In this document: positions 1 to 8,649 of the stretch, piece by piece
How positions within the stretch are numbered: the first letter of the stretch is position 1
Layout: each line of letters opens with the position of its first letter
From: Coxiellaceae bacterium
GTDB lineage: Bacteria > Pseudomonadota > Gammaproteobacteria > Coxiellales > Coxiellaceae
Assembly (NCBI GenBank): GCA_029210045.1
Contig: JARGNX010000004.1
Span: 115,543 to 179,542, forward strand
Direction: 5' to 3'
Length of the DNA: 64,000 nt
Translations under genes and position numbers: made by a program
The notes under the pieces: model-generated
Told to the model about the DNA's origin: nothing
Database searches by the model: none
Seen by the model: only the letters and a program-made list of their open reading frames with translations

Positions 1-170
1 TTTCGCAAGAATGACAAAGCAGTGTAGGTGGCAAGTGATGTTCGTTTGTCATCCCAGCCTATGAGCCGGGATCCAATATGAATGGATTCCTGCTTTCGCA
101 AGAATGACAAAGCAGTGTAGGTGGCAAGTGATGTTCGTTTGTCATCCCGGGCGAAGACCCGGGATCCAGG
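1..170. repeat. Tandem direct repeat with palindromic GTCATCCC-type elements
   Basis: Bases 1-55 recur almost exactly at 94-148, so a unit of about 93 bp is duplicated in tandem. Each unit holds a GTCATCCC...GGGATCC palindromic element and the complementary GAATGACAA motif. The same element family appears at 6743, 26632 and 51921. No gene is visible before 243. The array may extend beyond the window start. Confidence 0.8.
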
Positions 171-242
171 AGGAATATTAACCAGGTGTCGGTAGGTATC
201 GATTTAAGGTTAATTTAATCTGATCTCTCTATACTGGTAACT

Positions 243-959
243 ATGAGCTTACCAAAAGACAATGAGTTACAAATTCATCGTGGTCATGCCGAGGCCCGTA
301 AAGCCTTGAATGAGTGGTTGGATTATGTGCGTTGTCGTTCTAATGCGGTGGTTAAAGACTGGGTAGGCTGCGAGGCGGTAGATCCACAGCGTTTAGCTAT
401 CCCAGACCGTGTTAATCATTATGGTGATAATGTGGTCAGTTTTAAGCGCGATTTGCCCTCATTAGATTCATTAGATCAACAACCTAGTAAGTCCTTTAGC
501 TTTGATTTAGATTGTGACCACTTAAAACAGGTCATTTCGGATATTAATAAAGCGGTATATGAGTACTTTTATTCCCCCGCTAGCGTGATTAGCTACAATG
601 ATTTCTGTAATGCGCTTGAGCAAATTAAGGTCATAGCAGACAGTGAAGCCATCGAGAGTAAGGCTTCTAGTCCTTATCAGCAAGAGCGCGATTTAGTGCA
701 TTGTCACTATACCTTTATATATGCCGGATGGGGCAAGCTTGAGGGTGATGTTGATCAAGGTATTTCGATGGAAACACCTGAATCAATAGAATCTGCTGTG
801 ATGTTGCTGGCCGCCATTCATGACAAAATGGCTGGCGATAAAGTGTCAGCTTTCTTCCGTCAAAAAATTCTATCTGCTCAAACCAATGCCCAGGACATGC
901 AGGCACGCATGGCCGGTGTGCATAACCTGCCAACCCTTAGTCGTTCGCCTGCAAAATAA
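243..959 (+). CDS. Hypothetical protein, 238 aa
   Basis: I do not recognise this protein. It is soluble-looking, with no signal peptide or membrane segment, and has mixed charged helices (for example residues 15-30 and 185-225). It starts at ATG 243; the region just upstream holds only palindromic repeats. It precedes dnaK on the same strand, but 240 bp with a palindromic repeat and a dedicated sigma-32 promoter separate them, so it is probably not part of the chaperone operon. The length and codon use look like a real gene. Function unknown. Confidence 0.6.
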   Translation: MSLPKDNELQIHRGHAEARKALNEWLDYVRCRSNAVVKDWVGCEAVDPQRLAIPDRVNHYGDNVVSFKRDLPSLDSLDQQPSKSFSFDLDCDHLKQVISDINKAVYEYFYSPASVISYNDFCNALEQIKVIADSEAIESKASSPYQQERDLVHCHYTFIYAGWGKLEGDVDQGISMETPESIESAVMLLAAIHDKMAGDKVSAFFRQKILSAQTNAQDMQARMAGVHNLPTLSRSPAK

Positions 960-1001
960 ATCAATTAAAATCAATAAGATGATTAGGTGTTATCGCGTAT
1001 T

Positions 1002-1083
1002 CCGTCATTGCGAGCCACGCAGTGGCGTGGCAATCTCATGACAAGAGCTAGATTGCTTCGTCGCAAGCTCCTCACAATGACGG
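1002..1083. repeat. Short palindromic intergenic repeat (GTCATTGCGAG type)
   Basis: This 82-bp element begins CCGTCATTGCGAG and ends CTCACAATGACGG, so its ends form an imperfect inverted repeat. Internal arms (GTGGCAATCT and AGATTGCTTCGTCGC) add further pairing. A related copy lies at 9929-10009. Such elements are common between genes in Rickettsia and Legionellales-like genomes. Here it sits between an orphan gene and the dnaK promoter. Confidence 0.8.
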
Positions 1084-1131
1084 CTGTCTTAATGTGGGAT
1101 GGTAAGGCAGTAAACTATTTTGCTTGAATTG

Positions 1132-1160
1132 CTTGAAATCCATTCCGAGGCCCCCATCTA
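1132..1160 (+). promoter_or_regulatory. Sigma-32 (RpoH) heat-shock promoter of dnaK
   Basis: CTTGAAA at 1132-1138 is followed after 13 bases by CCCCATCTA at 1152-1160. This matches the RpoH consensus CTTGAAA-N(11-16)-CCCCATNTA. It lies 38 bp upstream of the dnaK start, with an AAAGGAGA ribosome-binding site at about 1182-1189. An equivalent promoter with the same 13-base spacer lies upstream of rpoD. Confidence 0.9.
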
Positions 1161-1198
1161 GTAGCCAACATGAATTTGACACAAAGGAGAAACCAGTA

Positions 1199-3154
1199 AT
1201 GGCCTCAAAAATTATCGGCATAGATTTAGGAACCACTAACTCTTGCGTATCTATTATGGAAGGCACTAAAGTGCGTGTGATCGAAAATGCGGAAGGTGCG
1301 CGTACTACGCCATCGATTGTTGCATACAATAAAGAGGGCGAAGTGTTGGTCGGTGCACCAGCTAAGCGTCAATCGGTTACCAATCCAGAAAATACCTTAT
1401 ACGCGATCAAGCGTTTGATCGGTCGTAAATTTGACGATGATGTGGTTCAAAAAGATATCAAAATGGTACCGTATAAAATCGTCAAGGCGGATAATGGCGA
1501 TGCTTGGGTTGAAGTGTTGGGTGACAAGAAAATGGCACCACCACAAGTATCTGCTGAAGTCTTAATGAAGATGAAGAAAACCGCAGAAGATTATTTAGGT
1601 GAAGATATTAAAGAGGCGGTGATTACAGTGCCGGCTTACTTTAACGATTCACAACGTCAAGCCACTAAAGATGCAGGTAAGATTGCAGGCTTAGACGTTA
1701 AACGTATTATTAACGAACCCACTGCCGCTGCATTGGCTTATGGTTTAGATAAAAATAAAGGCGACGCTAAAATCGCTGTTTACGATTTGGGTGGTGGTAC
1801 GTTTGACGTATCAATTATTGAAATCGCAGACGTTGATGGCGAGCATCAGTTCGAAGTGTTAGCAACCAATGGTGATACATTCCTTGGTGGTGAAGATTTC
1901 GATATGCGTTTGATCGATTACTTAGTAGATGAATTCAAGAAGGATTCTGGCGTAGATTTACGTTCGGATCCATTAGCTTTACAACGCTTAAAAGAAGCAG
2001 CAGAGAAAGCAAAAATTGAATTATCATCAACAGCGCAAACTGATGTGAACTTACCTTATGTGACTGCTGATGCTTCAGGTCCTAAGCACTTAAATATTCG
2101 TGTGACTCGAGCCAAGTTGGAAGCGTTAGTTGAAGACTTAGTAGCGCGTACTGTTGAACCTTGTAAGATTGCGATTAAAGATGCTGGTTTGAGCGTTTCT
2201 GATATCACTGATGTTATTTTGGTGGGTGGTCAAACACGTATGCCTAAAGTGCAAGAAACAGTAAAAGATTTCTTTGGTAAAGAGCCTCGCCGTGACGTTA
2301 ACCCTGATGAAGCGGTAGCGATGGGTGCTGCGATTCAAGGTGCGGTGTTATCCGGTGATGTTAAAGATGTGTTGTTGTTAGACGTAACGCCATTATCATT
2401 GGGTATTGAAACCATGGGTGGTGTGATGACTAAGTTGATCGACAAAAACACTACGATCCCAACCAAAGCACAGCAAGTATTCTCAACCGCTGATGATAAT
2501 CAAACAGCAGTAACGGTACACGTATTGCAAGGTGAGCGTGAAATGGCTTCTGCCAATAAATCATTGGGTCGTTTCGACTTAAGCGATATTCCACCTGCAC
2601 CACGTGGTACACCACAAATTGAAGTGGGCTTTGATATTGATGCTAATGGTATCTTGCATGTATCTGCTAAAGATAAAGCTACTGGTAAAGAGCAATCGAT
2701 TGTGATTAAAGCTTCCAGTGGTTTATCAGACGAAGAAGTGGAAGCAATGGTACGTGATGCTGAAGCTAACAAAGATGCGGACGAAAAGTTCCATGCGTTA
2801 GTTGAAGTGCGCAATAAAGCGGATGCTATGGTTCATGCTACTACTAAATCACTGAAAGATTTGGGTGATAAAGTTGAAGCAGCTGAAAAAGAAAGTATCG
2901 AAAAAGCTGTTGAAGAATTAAAAGAAGTGCTTAAAGGCGAAGATAAAGATGAAATCGAAGCTAAGACTAATGCATTGACTGAAGTTTCTTCTAAGCTGGC
3001 TGAGCGTGTATATGCTGAGCAAGGTGGTGATCAAGCACAGCAACAAGCTGGTGGCGAACAAGCCTCTAGCGAAGGTGCATCTGCAGACGCAGGCAAAGAC
3101 GATGTTGTCGATGCTGAGTTTGAAGAAGTTAAAGATGATGAGAAGAAAGACTAG
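1199..3154 (+). CDS. dnaK: Molecular chaperone DnaK (Hsp70)
   Basis: DnaK is the ATP-dependent Hsp70 chaperone of the cytosol, working with DnaJ and GrpE to fold and disaggregate proteins. The 651-aa product has the classic N-terminal [12 protein letters not shown] phosphate-binding motif, the [12 protein letters not shown] motif and the [10 protein letters not shown] adenosine motif. A beta-sandwich substrate domain and a helical lid follow. The C-terminus is Gln/Ala-rich and ends in acidic EEVKDD-type residues, as is usual. I chose ATG 1199 because AAAGGAGA precedes it and the family starts with [10 protein letters not shown]; an in-frame extension to 1124 overlaps the promoter. dnaJ follows 74 bp downstream. 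Heat-shock control is expected from the sigma-32 promoter. Confidence 0.98.
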   Translation: MASKIIGIDLGTTNSCVSIMEGTKVRVIENAEGARTTPSIVAYNKEGEVLVGAPAKRQSVTNPENTLYAIKRLIGRKFDDDVVQKDIKMVPYKIVKADNGDAWVEVLGDKKMAPPQVSAEVLMKMKKTAEDYLGEDIKEAVITVPAYFNDSQRQATKDAGKIAGLDVKRIINEPTAAALAYGLDKNKGDAKIAVYDLGGGTFDVSIIEIADVDGEHQFEVLATNGDTFLGGEDFDMRLIDYLVDEFKKDSGVDLRSDPLALQRLKEAAEKAKIELSSTAQTDVNLPYVTADASGPKHLNIRVTRAKLEALVEDLVARTVEPCKIAIKDAGLSVSDITDVILVGGQTRMPKVQETVKDFFGKEPRRDVNPDEAVAMGAAIQGAVLSGDVKDVLLLDVTPLSLGIETMGGVMTKLIDKNTTIPTKAQQVFSTADDNQTAVTVHVLQGEREMASANKSLGRFDLSDIPPAPRGTPQIEVGFDIDANGILHVSAKDKATGKEQSIVIKASSGLSDEEVEAMVRDAEANKDADEKFHALVEVRNKADAMVHATTKSLKDLGDKVEAAEKESIEKAVEELKEVLKGEDKDEIEAKTNALTEVSSKLAERVYAEQGGDQAQQQAGGEQASSEGASADAGKDDVVDAEFEEVKDDEKKD

Positions 3155-3180
3155 TCTTTCGTTTCAAAACGTTTTAAAAA

Positions 3181-3212
3181 CTGCCTCGAATTGTTTCGGG
3201 GCAGATTTGTTT
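3181..3212 (+). terminator. Attenuator or weak terminator between dnaK and dnaJ
   Basis: CTGCCTCGAA (3181-3190) pairs with TTCGGGGCAG (3195-3204), a 10-bp stem with one G-U pair and a four-base loop. The short T-rich tail ATTTGTTT follows. It lies between dnaK and dnaJ and could lower dnaJ expression relative to dnaK or stabilise processed mRNA. The interrupted T-run suggests partial rather than full termination. Confidence 0.5.
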
Positions 3213-3228
3213 AGATAAGGTAACAAAT

Positions 3229-4347
3229 ATGTCACAACGCGATTATTATGAAGTTCTTGGTGTTAGCCGTAGTGCAGAAGGTGATGAAATTAAAAAAGCT
3301 TTTCGTCGCTTAGCTATGAAGCATCATCCTGATCGTAATCCGGGTGACAAAGAATCAGAAGCTTCTTTTAAAGAGGCGCGTGAAGCTTACGAAGTATTAT
3401 CCGATCAACAAAAACGTCAATCCTATGATCAATTTGGTCATGCTGGTGTTAGCGGTGCAGCTGGTGGTGGTTTTGGCGGCGCAGGCTTTGGTGATATGGG
3501 CGATATCTTTGGTGATATTTTTGGTGATATCTTTGGTGGTCGCGGTGGCCAACAACGCCAAGCACGCGGTGCTGATTTAGGTTATGAATTAGAAATTGAC
3601 TTAGAGCATGCATTCAAGGGCTGTAATGAGAATATTGAGGTGCCTACCTATGCTGCTTGTGAGCCCTGTAATGGTTCAGGTGCGAAGAAAGGTTCATCGC
3701 CAACGACTTGCGGAACCTGCCAAGGTCGTGGACAAGTTCAAATCCAGCATGGTTTTATTGCGGTGCAACAACCGTGTCGTGCCTGCCAGGGCAGCGGTCA
3801 AGTCATTAAAGATCCTTGCACAAGTTGTCGTGGTCAAGGCCGAGTTCAAAAACGTAAAACATTATCAGTAAAAATTCCTGCTGGTGTTGATACCGGTGAT
3901 CGCATCCGTTTGTCGGGTGAAGGTGAAGCAGGGCAGCATGGTGCTCCCGCTGGTGATTTATATGTGCAGATTAAAGTTAAGCGTCACCCAATCTTTGAGC
4001 GTGATGGCAATCATTTGTACACACAAGTGCCGATTAGTTTTGTACAAGCTGCGATCGGCGGTGAAATCGAAGTGCCGACTCTGGAAGGTGCGGTTAATTT
4101 AAAAATCCCTGCTGAAACACAAACCGGTAAGTCATTCCGTTTGCGTGGCAAAGGCATTAAAGGCGTACGCGGTAGCACGACGGGTGATTTGATTTGCCGT
4201 GTCGCGGTTGAAACGCCAGTGCGTTTATCTGATGCCCATAAGGCTCATCTAAAAGCATTTGATGATATGTTAGACGCTGATGATAAAAATCACCGACCTA
4301 AATCACGCTCGTGGTTTGATACGGTTAAGGATTTCTTTAAAGAATAA
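3229..4347 (+). CDS. dnaJ: Co-chaperone DnaJ (Hsp40)
   Basis: DnaJ delivers substrates to DnaK and stimulates its ATPase. The 372-aa product is a full class I protein. The J domain (residues 1-70) has the HPD motif in [13 protein letters not shown] Gly/Phe-rich linker (about 75-108) follows, including repeated [12 protein letters not shown]. The zinc-binding domain (about 135-215) has four CxxCxGxG-like repeats such as CEPCNGSGA and CGTCQGRG. The C-terminal substrate-binding domains carry the [12 protein letters not shown] segment. AAGGTAAC lies upstream of ATG 3229. It is co-directional with dnaK and probably transcribed with it. Confidence 0.98.
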   Translation: MSQRDYYEVLGVSRSAEGDEIKKAFRRLAMKHHPDRNPGDKESEASFKEAREAYEVLSDQQKRQSYDQFGHAGVSGAAGGGFGGAGFGDMGDIFGDIFGDIFGGRGGQQRQARGADLGYELEIDLEHAFKGCNENIEVPTYAACEPCNGSGAKKGSSPTTCGTCQGRGQVQIQHGFIAVQQPCRACQGSGQVIKDPCTSCRGQGRVQKRKTLSVKIPAGVDTGDRIRLSGEGEAGQHGAPAGDLYVQIKVKRHPIFERDGNHLYTQVPISFVQAAIGGEIEVPTLEGAVNLKIPAETQTGKSFRLRGKGIKGVRGSTTGDLICRVAVETPVRLSDAHKAHLKAFDDMLDADDKNHRPKSRSWFDTVKDFFKE

Positions 4348-4481
4348 GCTTCTGCTAAGTTTATAGCTTTATTTACAGTAAATTTATTAGTAGTATTAGA
4401 TGGTTTTCGTGTCAGATGTGGATGTGAGCGATAAAAAATAGAACTATAATAAATGCGAGCAATTGGCCAAAAAATAATAAA

Positions 4482-6014
4482 GGTTTTTATTTTTCAGGTA
4501 GTGCTGCAAACAATATTATAAATACTACCCCATTACTGTATTTAAATGCGGAAAAAGAATCATTTTGGCGAGGGTTGCCGGGTGCTTATGCCTTTGTGTT
4601 TATAAGCGCTAAAACAAATCAAATAATCATGGTAAGAGATCACTTTGGTTGTCAGCCAATTTATTATTATTGTGATGCTAATGTTCTTATTTTTGGATCC
4701 AATATTCCTGATATAATAAAGAATTTACCTACCTCGATACAGTATAATAGTGGAATGTTATCCAACCTGTTTGGCTTTAACCAAGTCTATTCGGATGAGA
4801 CATATTACCAAAATATTTATCGCTCTGAACCAGGGAGCATTTTACGAATTATGGCTTGTGGTTCAAGGCAGAAAAAACTATTTTGGCAATTAGATCCTAA
4901 TGCGTCAGATCTTGTCTTGGGTAATAAAAAGTCTTATTTAGATAGGTTTGATGAGCTGATGAGCGAGTCTATTTTATTTAACTCCCAAACAAACGAGGAT
5001 TTACTAGCGGGAGAGTTAAGTGGTGGGTTAGATTCAAGCGCTATTTTAACGGCGGCAAAAACACAGCATTTAGAATACCCATTATTTATGCATGTCGCTC
5101 CAGCAGGTTCTTTAAAGAGTGATGACCTAACATTGGCTGAAATGATATTAAAGCACTTTAATCATAGTGAAGTGTCTTTAATAGATGCGACGAATTTTGA
5201 TCCGTTGCTAGAATTAGATTACTGCAGTAAAATTTTTGCGGGCTGTGCGCCTTATTTATTCTTTATGCTTTCGCAAAATATAAATCGTGCTGTTGTAAGT
5301 TCAAAGAAGAAAGTACTGCTTAGCGGAGCAGGTGGGGATGAGTGCGTTTCTGGTTATGCATCTTTTAGTAACCTGTTGGCTTCAATACGACAAAACCAAA
5401 GCTTATATGCAATGTGGAAGAGGCTAGCTGCAGAACAAAGGAATAGTGACGGGTGGTCTCATATCAGACGGCTGAAAAAATACGCGCAGTTTGTGAAGCT
5501 TTCAAACCCTTATGTGTATAAGGCAATTTCGACCTTAACAAGGCAAGCTAATTGTAAATATCCTATGACTATTAGAGCAAATGAATGGAATTTACTTCAA
5601 GGGCCAGCTAGCCAGTCTATAAGAATGCGAATAGAGTATAGCAGCGTGCTGGCTGAGTCGATGGGTTATGAGTACCGCTACCCTCTTCTCTATCCAAAGT
5701 TAGTTGAGTTTTGCTATCACTTACCATCCCATCAAAAAAATCACCGAGGGATAGGTAGATACTTAATTCGTGAATACCTAAAGCGCCATGGTATACCGAG
5801 CCCAATATACCAAAAAATCCAGAAAAATGGTGGAATTATTCCGGCAACACTAGACAAATTCGAGCAATATAGAAGGCAGGGGAAAATTGAGTTTAATGCC
5901 CAACTTTCAGATTATTTAAGGCCTGGTCAATATTTAAACCAGCATCAAAAACTAGTTGCTGCTATTCATGCGTATATGTATACTAATTACCAGAGTCAAT
6001 TAGCAGGTTCTTAA
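4482..6014 (+). CDS. Asparagine-synthetase-like (lasso-cyclase-like) protein, 5'-truncated
   Basis: The protein resembles AsnB and the C protein of lasso-peptide clusters, which adenylates an Asp/Glu side chain to form a macrolactam. The PP-loop signature SGGLDSS lies at about residues 149-155 counted from TTG 4575. The RDHFGCQPIYYY segment is typical of the end of the glutaminase-like half. Against the 638-aa paralogue at 42302-44218, about 85-115 N-terminal residues are missing. The frame is open from 4482, just after a TAA, but no ATG lies before the conserved part. TTG 4575 is the first standard alternative start, and its ribosome-binding site is poor. A TATAAT sits at 4445-4450. The gene is followed after 30 bp by the leader-type peptide at 6045. 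It is either a shortened functional enzyme or a decaying one. Confidence 0.7.
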   Translation, partial: GFYFSGSAANNIINTTPLLYLNAEKESFWRGLPGAYAFVFISAKTNQIIMVRDHFGCQPIYYYCDANVLIFGSNIPDIIKNLPTSIQYNSGMLSNLFGFNQVYSDETYYQNIYRSEPGSILRIMACGSRQKKLFWQLDPNASDLVLGNKKSYLDRFDELMSESILFNSQTNEDLLAGELSGGLDSSAILTAAKTQHLEYPLFMHVAPAGSLKSDDLTLAEMILKHFNHSEVSLIDATNFDPLLELDYCSKIFAGCAPYLFFMLSQNINRAVVSSKKKVLLSGAGGDECVSGYASFSNLLASIRQNQSLYAMWKRLAAEQRNSDGWSHIRRLKKYAQFVKLSNPYVYKAISTLTRQANCKYPMTIRANEWNLLQGPASQSIRMRIEYSSVLAESMGYEYRYPLLYPKLVEFCYHLPSHQKNHRGIGRYLIREYLKRHGIPSPIYQKIQKNGGIIPATLDKFEQYRRQGKIEFNAQLSDYLRPGQYLNQHQKLVAAIHAYMYTNYQSQLAGS

Positions 6015-6044
6015 ACATCACACTAACAGATAGAGTTATTAAAT

Positions 6045-6197
6045 ATGGAAAAACTAATAGAGACACATCAAGACGATCATGGTGGTGAGAGTGATGTTTG
6101 GCAAAAACCCATGCTTAAATTACTAAGTTTTAGTATGTCTGAAGGTGGTTCCTCTGGATCTGTTGAGCCAGATGGGAAGCAACTATTTAGCCCCTAG
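6045..6197 (+). CDS. Lasso-type RiPP precursor peptide, 50 aa
   Basis: This small gene codes for a 50-aa peptide with the leader motif W19-x-x-P22-x-L24 (WQKPMLKLL), like the YxxPxL recognition motif of lasso-precursor leaders. The likely core starts at Gly34 with Ser at -2 (Thr is usual). It reads GGSSGSVE then PDGKQLFSP, which puts Glu at core position 8, where a Gly1-to-Glu8 macrolactam is expected in lasso peptides. The asparagine-synthetase-like gene lies just upstream and a secreted protein gene just downstream. No B-type protease is nearby. An alternative reading is a double-glycine leader cut after EGG. The lasso assignment is inference from motif and context. Confidence 0.65.
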   Translation: MEKLIETHQDDHGGESDVWQKPMLKLLSFSMSEGGSSGSVEPDGKQLFSP

Positions 6198-6230
6198 TTA
6201 TCATTTTTAGGTATTTACCAAGGAGGGAGT

Positions 6231-6701
6231 ATGAAGAAATTTTTACTATTTATTTTAACCTTTTTTATTAGCACTAGTGTATTTGCCGATATGCCTTCAA
6301 TATTTTCAGCTGGCAGCAGTCACGCTCCTGCTGGAACAATAACTGTTACTGAAGGAAATGTTTCTTCAATGACGATTGAAAATGTGAGTGTACAATACTA
6401 TTCGGATAGTAGCTGTAGTAGCTCACTTGGCTCGATTCCCAGGCAAGCCGCGCAAGGGGGGTTTTCAATTGATACAACATGGATTAAGACTATTAATGGG
6501 GCGGCCATTTACAATATTGCAAACGAGAATGGTATCACTGTTGGATCTATTGGTTCAGTTTCGGTTGACGCAATAATACCCTTTACTGGTGATCCTGGAA
6601 TTAGTGCATTTAGTAGTGCGGCTTGTTTTGTTGTGAGTTGTTTAGCTGATCCATGTACGGGTTCCAGTACGCCGCCGGCAGTTTCATTAAATTCTCTTTA
6701 A
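6231..6701 (+). CDS. Small secreted protein with Cys-containing C-terminus
   Basis: The 156-aa product has a clear Sec signal peptide (residues 1-19, MKKFLLFILTFF... ending VFA before DMPS). The mature part is small, Ser/Gly/Thr-rich and probably beta-rich. The C-terminal region has a C-x4-C-x4-C pattern (ACFVVSCLADPC). A strong AAGGAGGGAG ribosome-binding site precedes ATG 6231. It lies 33 bp after the lasso-type precursor and is probably in the same transcript. The protein at 19521, next to another leader-type peptide, has a similar size, signal peptide and C-terminal Cys pattern, so the two may be related. Function unknown. Confidence 0.7.
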   Translation: MKKFLLFILTFFISTSVFADMPSIFSAGSSHAPAGTITVTEGNVSSMTIENVSVQYYSDSSCSSSLGSIPRQAAQGGFSIDTTWIKTINGAAIYNIANENGITVGSIGSVSVDAIIPFTGDPGISAFSSAACFVVSCLADPCTGSSTPPAVSLNSL

Positions 6702-6742
6702 GCTGAAATGAAGAGGCTACATGGTTAGGCTTTGTTTGTGAC

Positions 6743-6812
6743 TGTCATCCCGGACTTGATCCGGGATCCATATAATATAATTCAGGATCCCTGGTCGGGG
6801 CCAGGGATGACA
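6743..6812. repeat. Palindromic GTCATCCCGG-type repeat
   Basis: The element starts TGTCATCCCGG and ends CCAGGGATGACA, so its termini are inverted. Inside it CCCGGACTTGATCCGGG forms a second hairpin. It separates the convergent genes ending at 6701 (+) and 6822 (-) and may work as a bidirectional terminator. The same family occurs at 1-170, 26632 and 51921. Confidence 0.8.
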
Positions 6813-6821
6813 AGTTCGCGT

Positions 6822-8525
6822 TTAAGTTCTTGGAGGAGATGCCAAGCTCTTGCTTGGTAAATCAAGCTCTTTTAATTTTCTGTAGTAGCTATTTCTTTCT
6901 GCATGGCGTAAGAAGATATCAGGCACAAAGCGTGTGTGATGACTTTTACCTTCCGCATTCAGAGCGGATTGAATATCAGTCAATGAACGTACATGTCTAC
7001 TTTCATCACACATTAAATGAATGAACATAGGTGTTTGTTTGACTTTGGTTGCATTAGACAATAAAAATAGGCGATGCAATTCAGTATAAGGAGCTGGGTC
7101 ACGACCCATTTTTTTCCAATCAAGTTGCATGATATCTGCACCACCAACCAACATTAAGTGCATGATTCTCTCATGGCTGTTTACCGTGCATCTTTTTAAG
7201 GTTGTTCTAGCAAATGCCCCTTTTGAGTAAGTCATTGTTGACAGGTCACAACCCGTTAAATGGGCTTGGTTAAAATTGGCATGAGTGAAATCACCGTTTA
7301 ATTTGCTGCTAGTTATACGTGCCGAAACAAATGATACGCCACGAAATGAGCCATTGAGTGTGCTGCTTGTAAAAGTGCAGGCCTGTGCCGCTGGCGAAAC
7401 TTCATTTTGGTAGGGGTTGCTAAAACTACTGCAATTAAAGTTTCCGTTCAGTGTTGTATTGGTAAAGCTTGAATCAATGAACTGCAATTTTGAGGCCACT
7501 TCTTCGTTCGATTCAATCGTGCTGCTGCCTGTAAATTCACACTGTTGAAACCTTAAGAATGATGAAAAGCCAGATGAAGTACGATCTTTTATGCTCTTAG
7601 GTGCAAGGTTACTGTCAGCAAAATGACATCTTTTGTAGCGTGTTTTTTCGTATTGATAGGTGACGTTTCTTAACGAGCTACGATTAAAATCGCAGTCTGT
7701 ATATGTTCGTACTGCAGTAAATTGGCCATCCAAAATGCGATGATGGTAGCCGTTATTTTTGATTTTATCATGCTCTGTATCAAGTCGTGCGCGCTCTTGT
7801 TCTAATGTATAAATAACATCAGCGAAAGCATATTTCTGTGCAGTAAAAAAAGGGCTATTTATATCTATATGGGTATAGCCTTCACTGCTTGAGGAAATTG
7901 AGGGGTCGCAAAGACTAACCAGTTGTTGTAATTTATTTTCTTTGTTAGCAGGAGAGCGTCGGTAGGAAGTGCTAAAACTATCAATGGTAAAAGGGGTGTC
8001 TTGTTTGTTAAGTGCCAGGTCTCTACAGGCATTCATCACGTGGCATAATGCTTGATAATTTACTTTGTTTTGTTGCACTACTTCAGACTGAATTTCCCAG
8101 TTGATTTGGGTGATGTCTACAACACCGCGCTTAATAAATAGCAATAATTGTTCGTGGGTTACTTTTGCGTTAGTTAAGTTAAATGGTTGTATTGTTGTAC
8201 GGTCCTGGCCATAGGCGCGTACTTTGCATTTAGGATCAAAGGTGACTTTTGTCAGATCTTGATTGTAGAAATTAATATTATATAAATAAGTATCCTTGCC
8301 GAATACAGTGTCGGTTAAGTCAGCGTCTGAAAAATCCACGCCATGTAATGAGCATGCTTCAAATCGGTGTTTACTTAAGTCGCTAGGCAATACATCTTCG
8401 TCGCTACCTGCTTTAAATGCAGCGTGAGTTTTTATGGCTAAATTGCAAACGGTGGTTTGCTGCGTATCGTCGTTTGTGACTTTATCGGCTGCTGCATACG
8501 TGCTTTGAATTGCGTGACGCGACAT
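6822..8525 (-). CDS. Pentapeptide-repeat-like protein with internal duplication
   Basis: The 567-aa protein has pentapeptide-type segments of alternating hydrophobic and polar residues (for example CSLHGVDFSDADLTDTVF and SKLNGDFTHANFNQAHLTG). A right-handed beta-helix is likely. Two copies of a second module follow such segments: VTHEQLLLFIKRGVVDITQINW in the first half, and VNSHERIMHLMLVGGADIMQLDW near the C-terminus. There is no signal peptide. I chose ATG 8525 (MSRHAIQ) because AGGGAGA lies just upstream; the longer start at 8552 includes that site as coding. Similar architectures occur among Legionella and Coxiella effector candidates, so an effector role is possible but unproven. Confidence 0.65.
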   Translation of the reverse strand: MSRHAIQSTYAAADKVTNDDTQQTTVCNLAIKTHAAFKAGSDEDVLPSDLSKHRFEACSLHGVDFSDADLTDTVFGKDTYLYNINFYNQDLTKVTFDPKCKVRAYGQDRTTIQPFNLTNAKVTHEQLLLFIKRGVVDITQINWEIQSEVVQQNKVNYQALCHVMNACRDLALNKQDTPFTIDSFSTSYRRSPANKENKLQQLVSLCDPSISSSSEGYTHIDINSPFFTAQKYAFADVIYTLEQERARLDTEHDKIKNNGYHHRILDGQFTAVRTYTDCDFNRSSLRNVTYQYEKTRYKRCHFADSNLAPKSIKDRTSSGFSSFLRFQQCEFTGSSTIESNEEVASKLQFIDSSFTNTTLNGNFNCSSFSNPYQNEVSPAAQACTFTSSTLNGSFRGVSFVSARITSSKLNGDFTHANFNQAHLTGCDLSTMTYSKGAFARTTLKRCTVNSHERIMHLMLVGGADIMQLDWKKMGRDPAPYTELHRLFLLSNATKVKQTPMFIHLMCDESRHVRSLTDIQSALNAEGKSHHTRFVPDIFLRHAERNSYYRKLKELDLPSKSLASPPRT

Positions 8526-8649
8526 TGTATTTCTCCCTATTATATTTCCCACAGTGCAAAAATTATATAGATTGTTGGTATTTATACTAGAATGATTTTT
8601 GAATTGAATAATGCAGAGCCGTACTATTTGATATAAGGATAATGATCAA

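Noticed and set aside
6045-6197. Double-glycine bacteriocin precursor
   Set aside because: EGG could be a cleavage site, but no C39-peptidase ABC transporter is present; the type I ABC at 12685 lacks that domain. The lasso-type reading with Glu at core position 8 next to an AsnB-like gene fits better.
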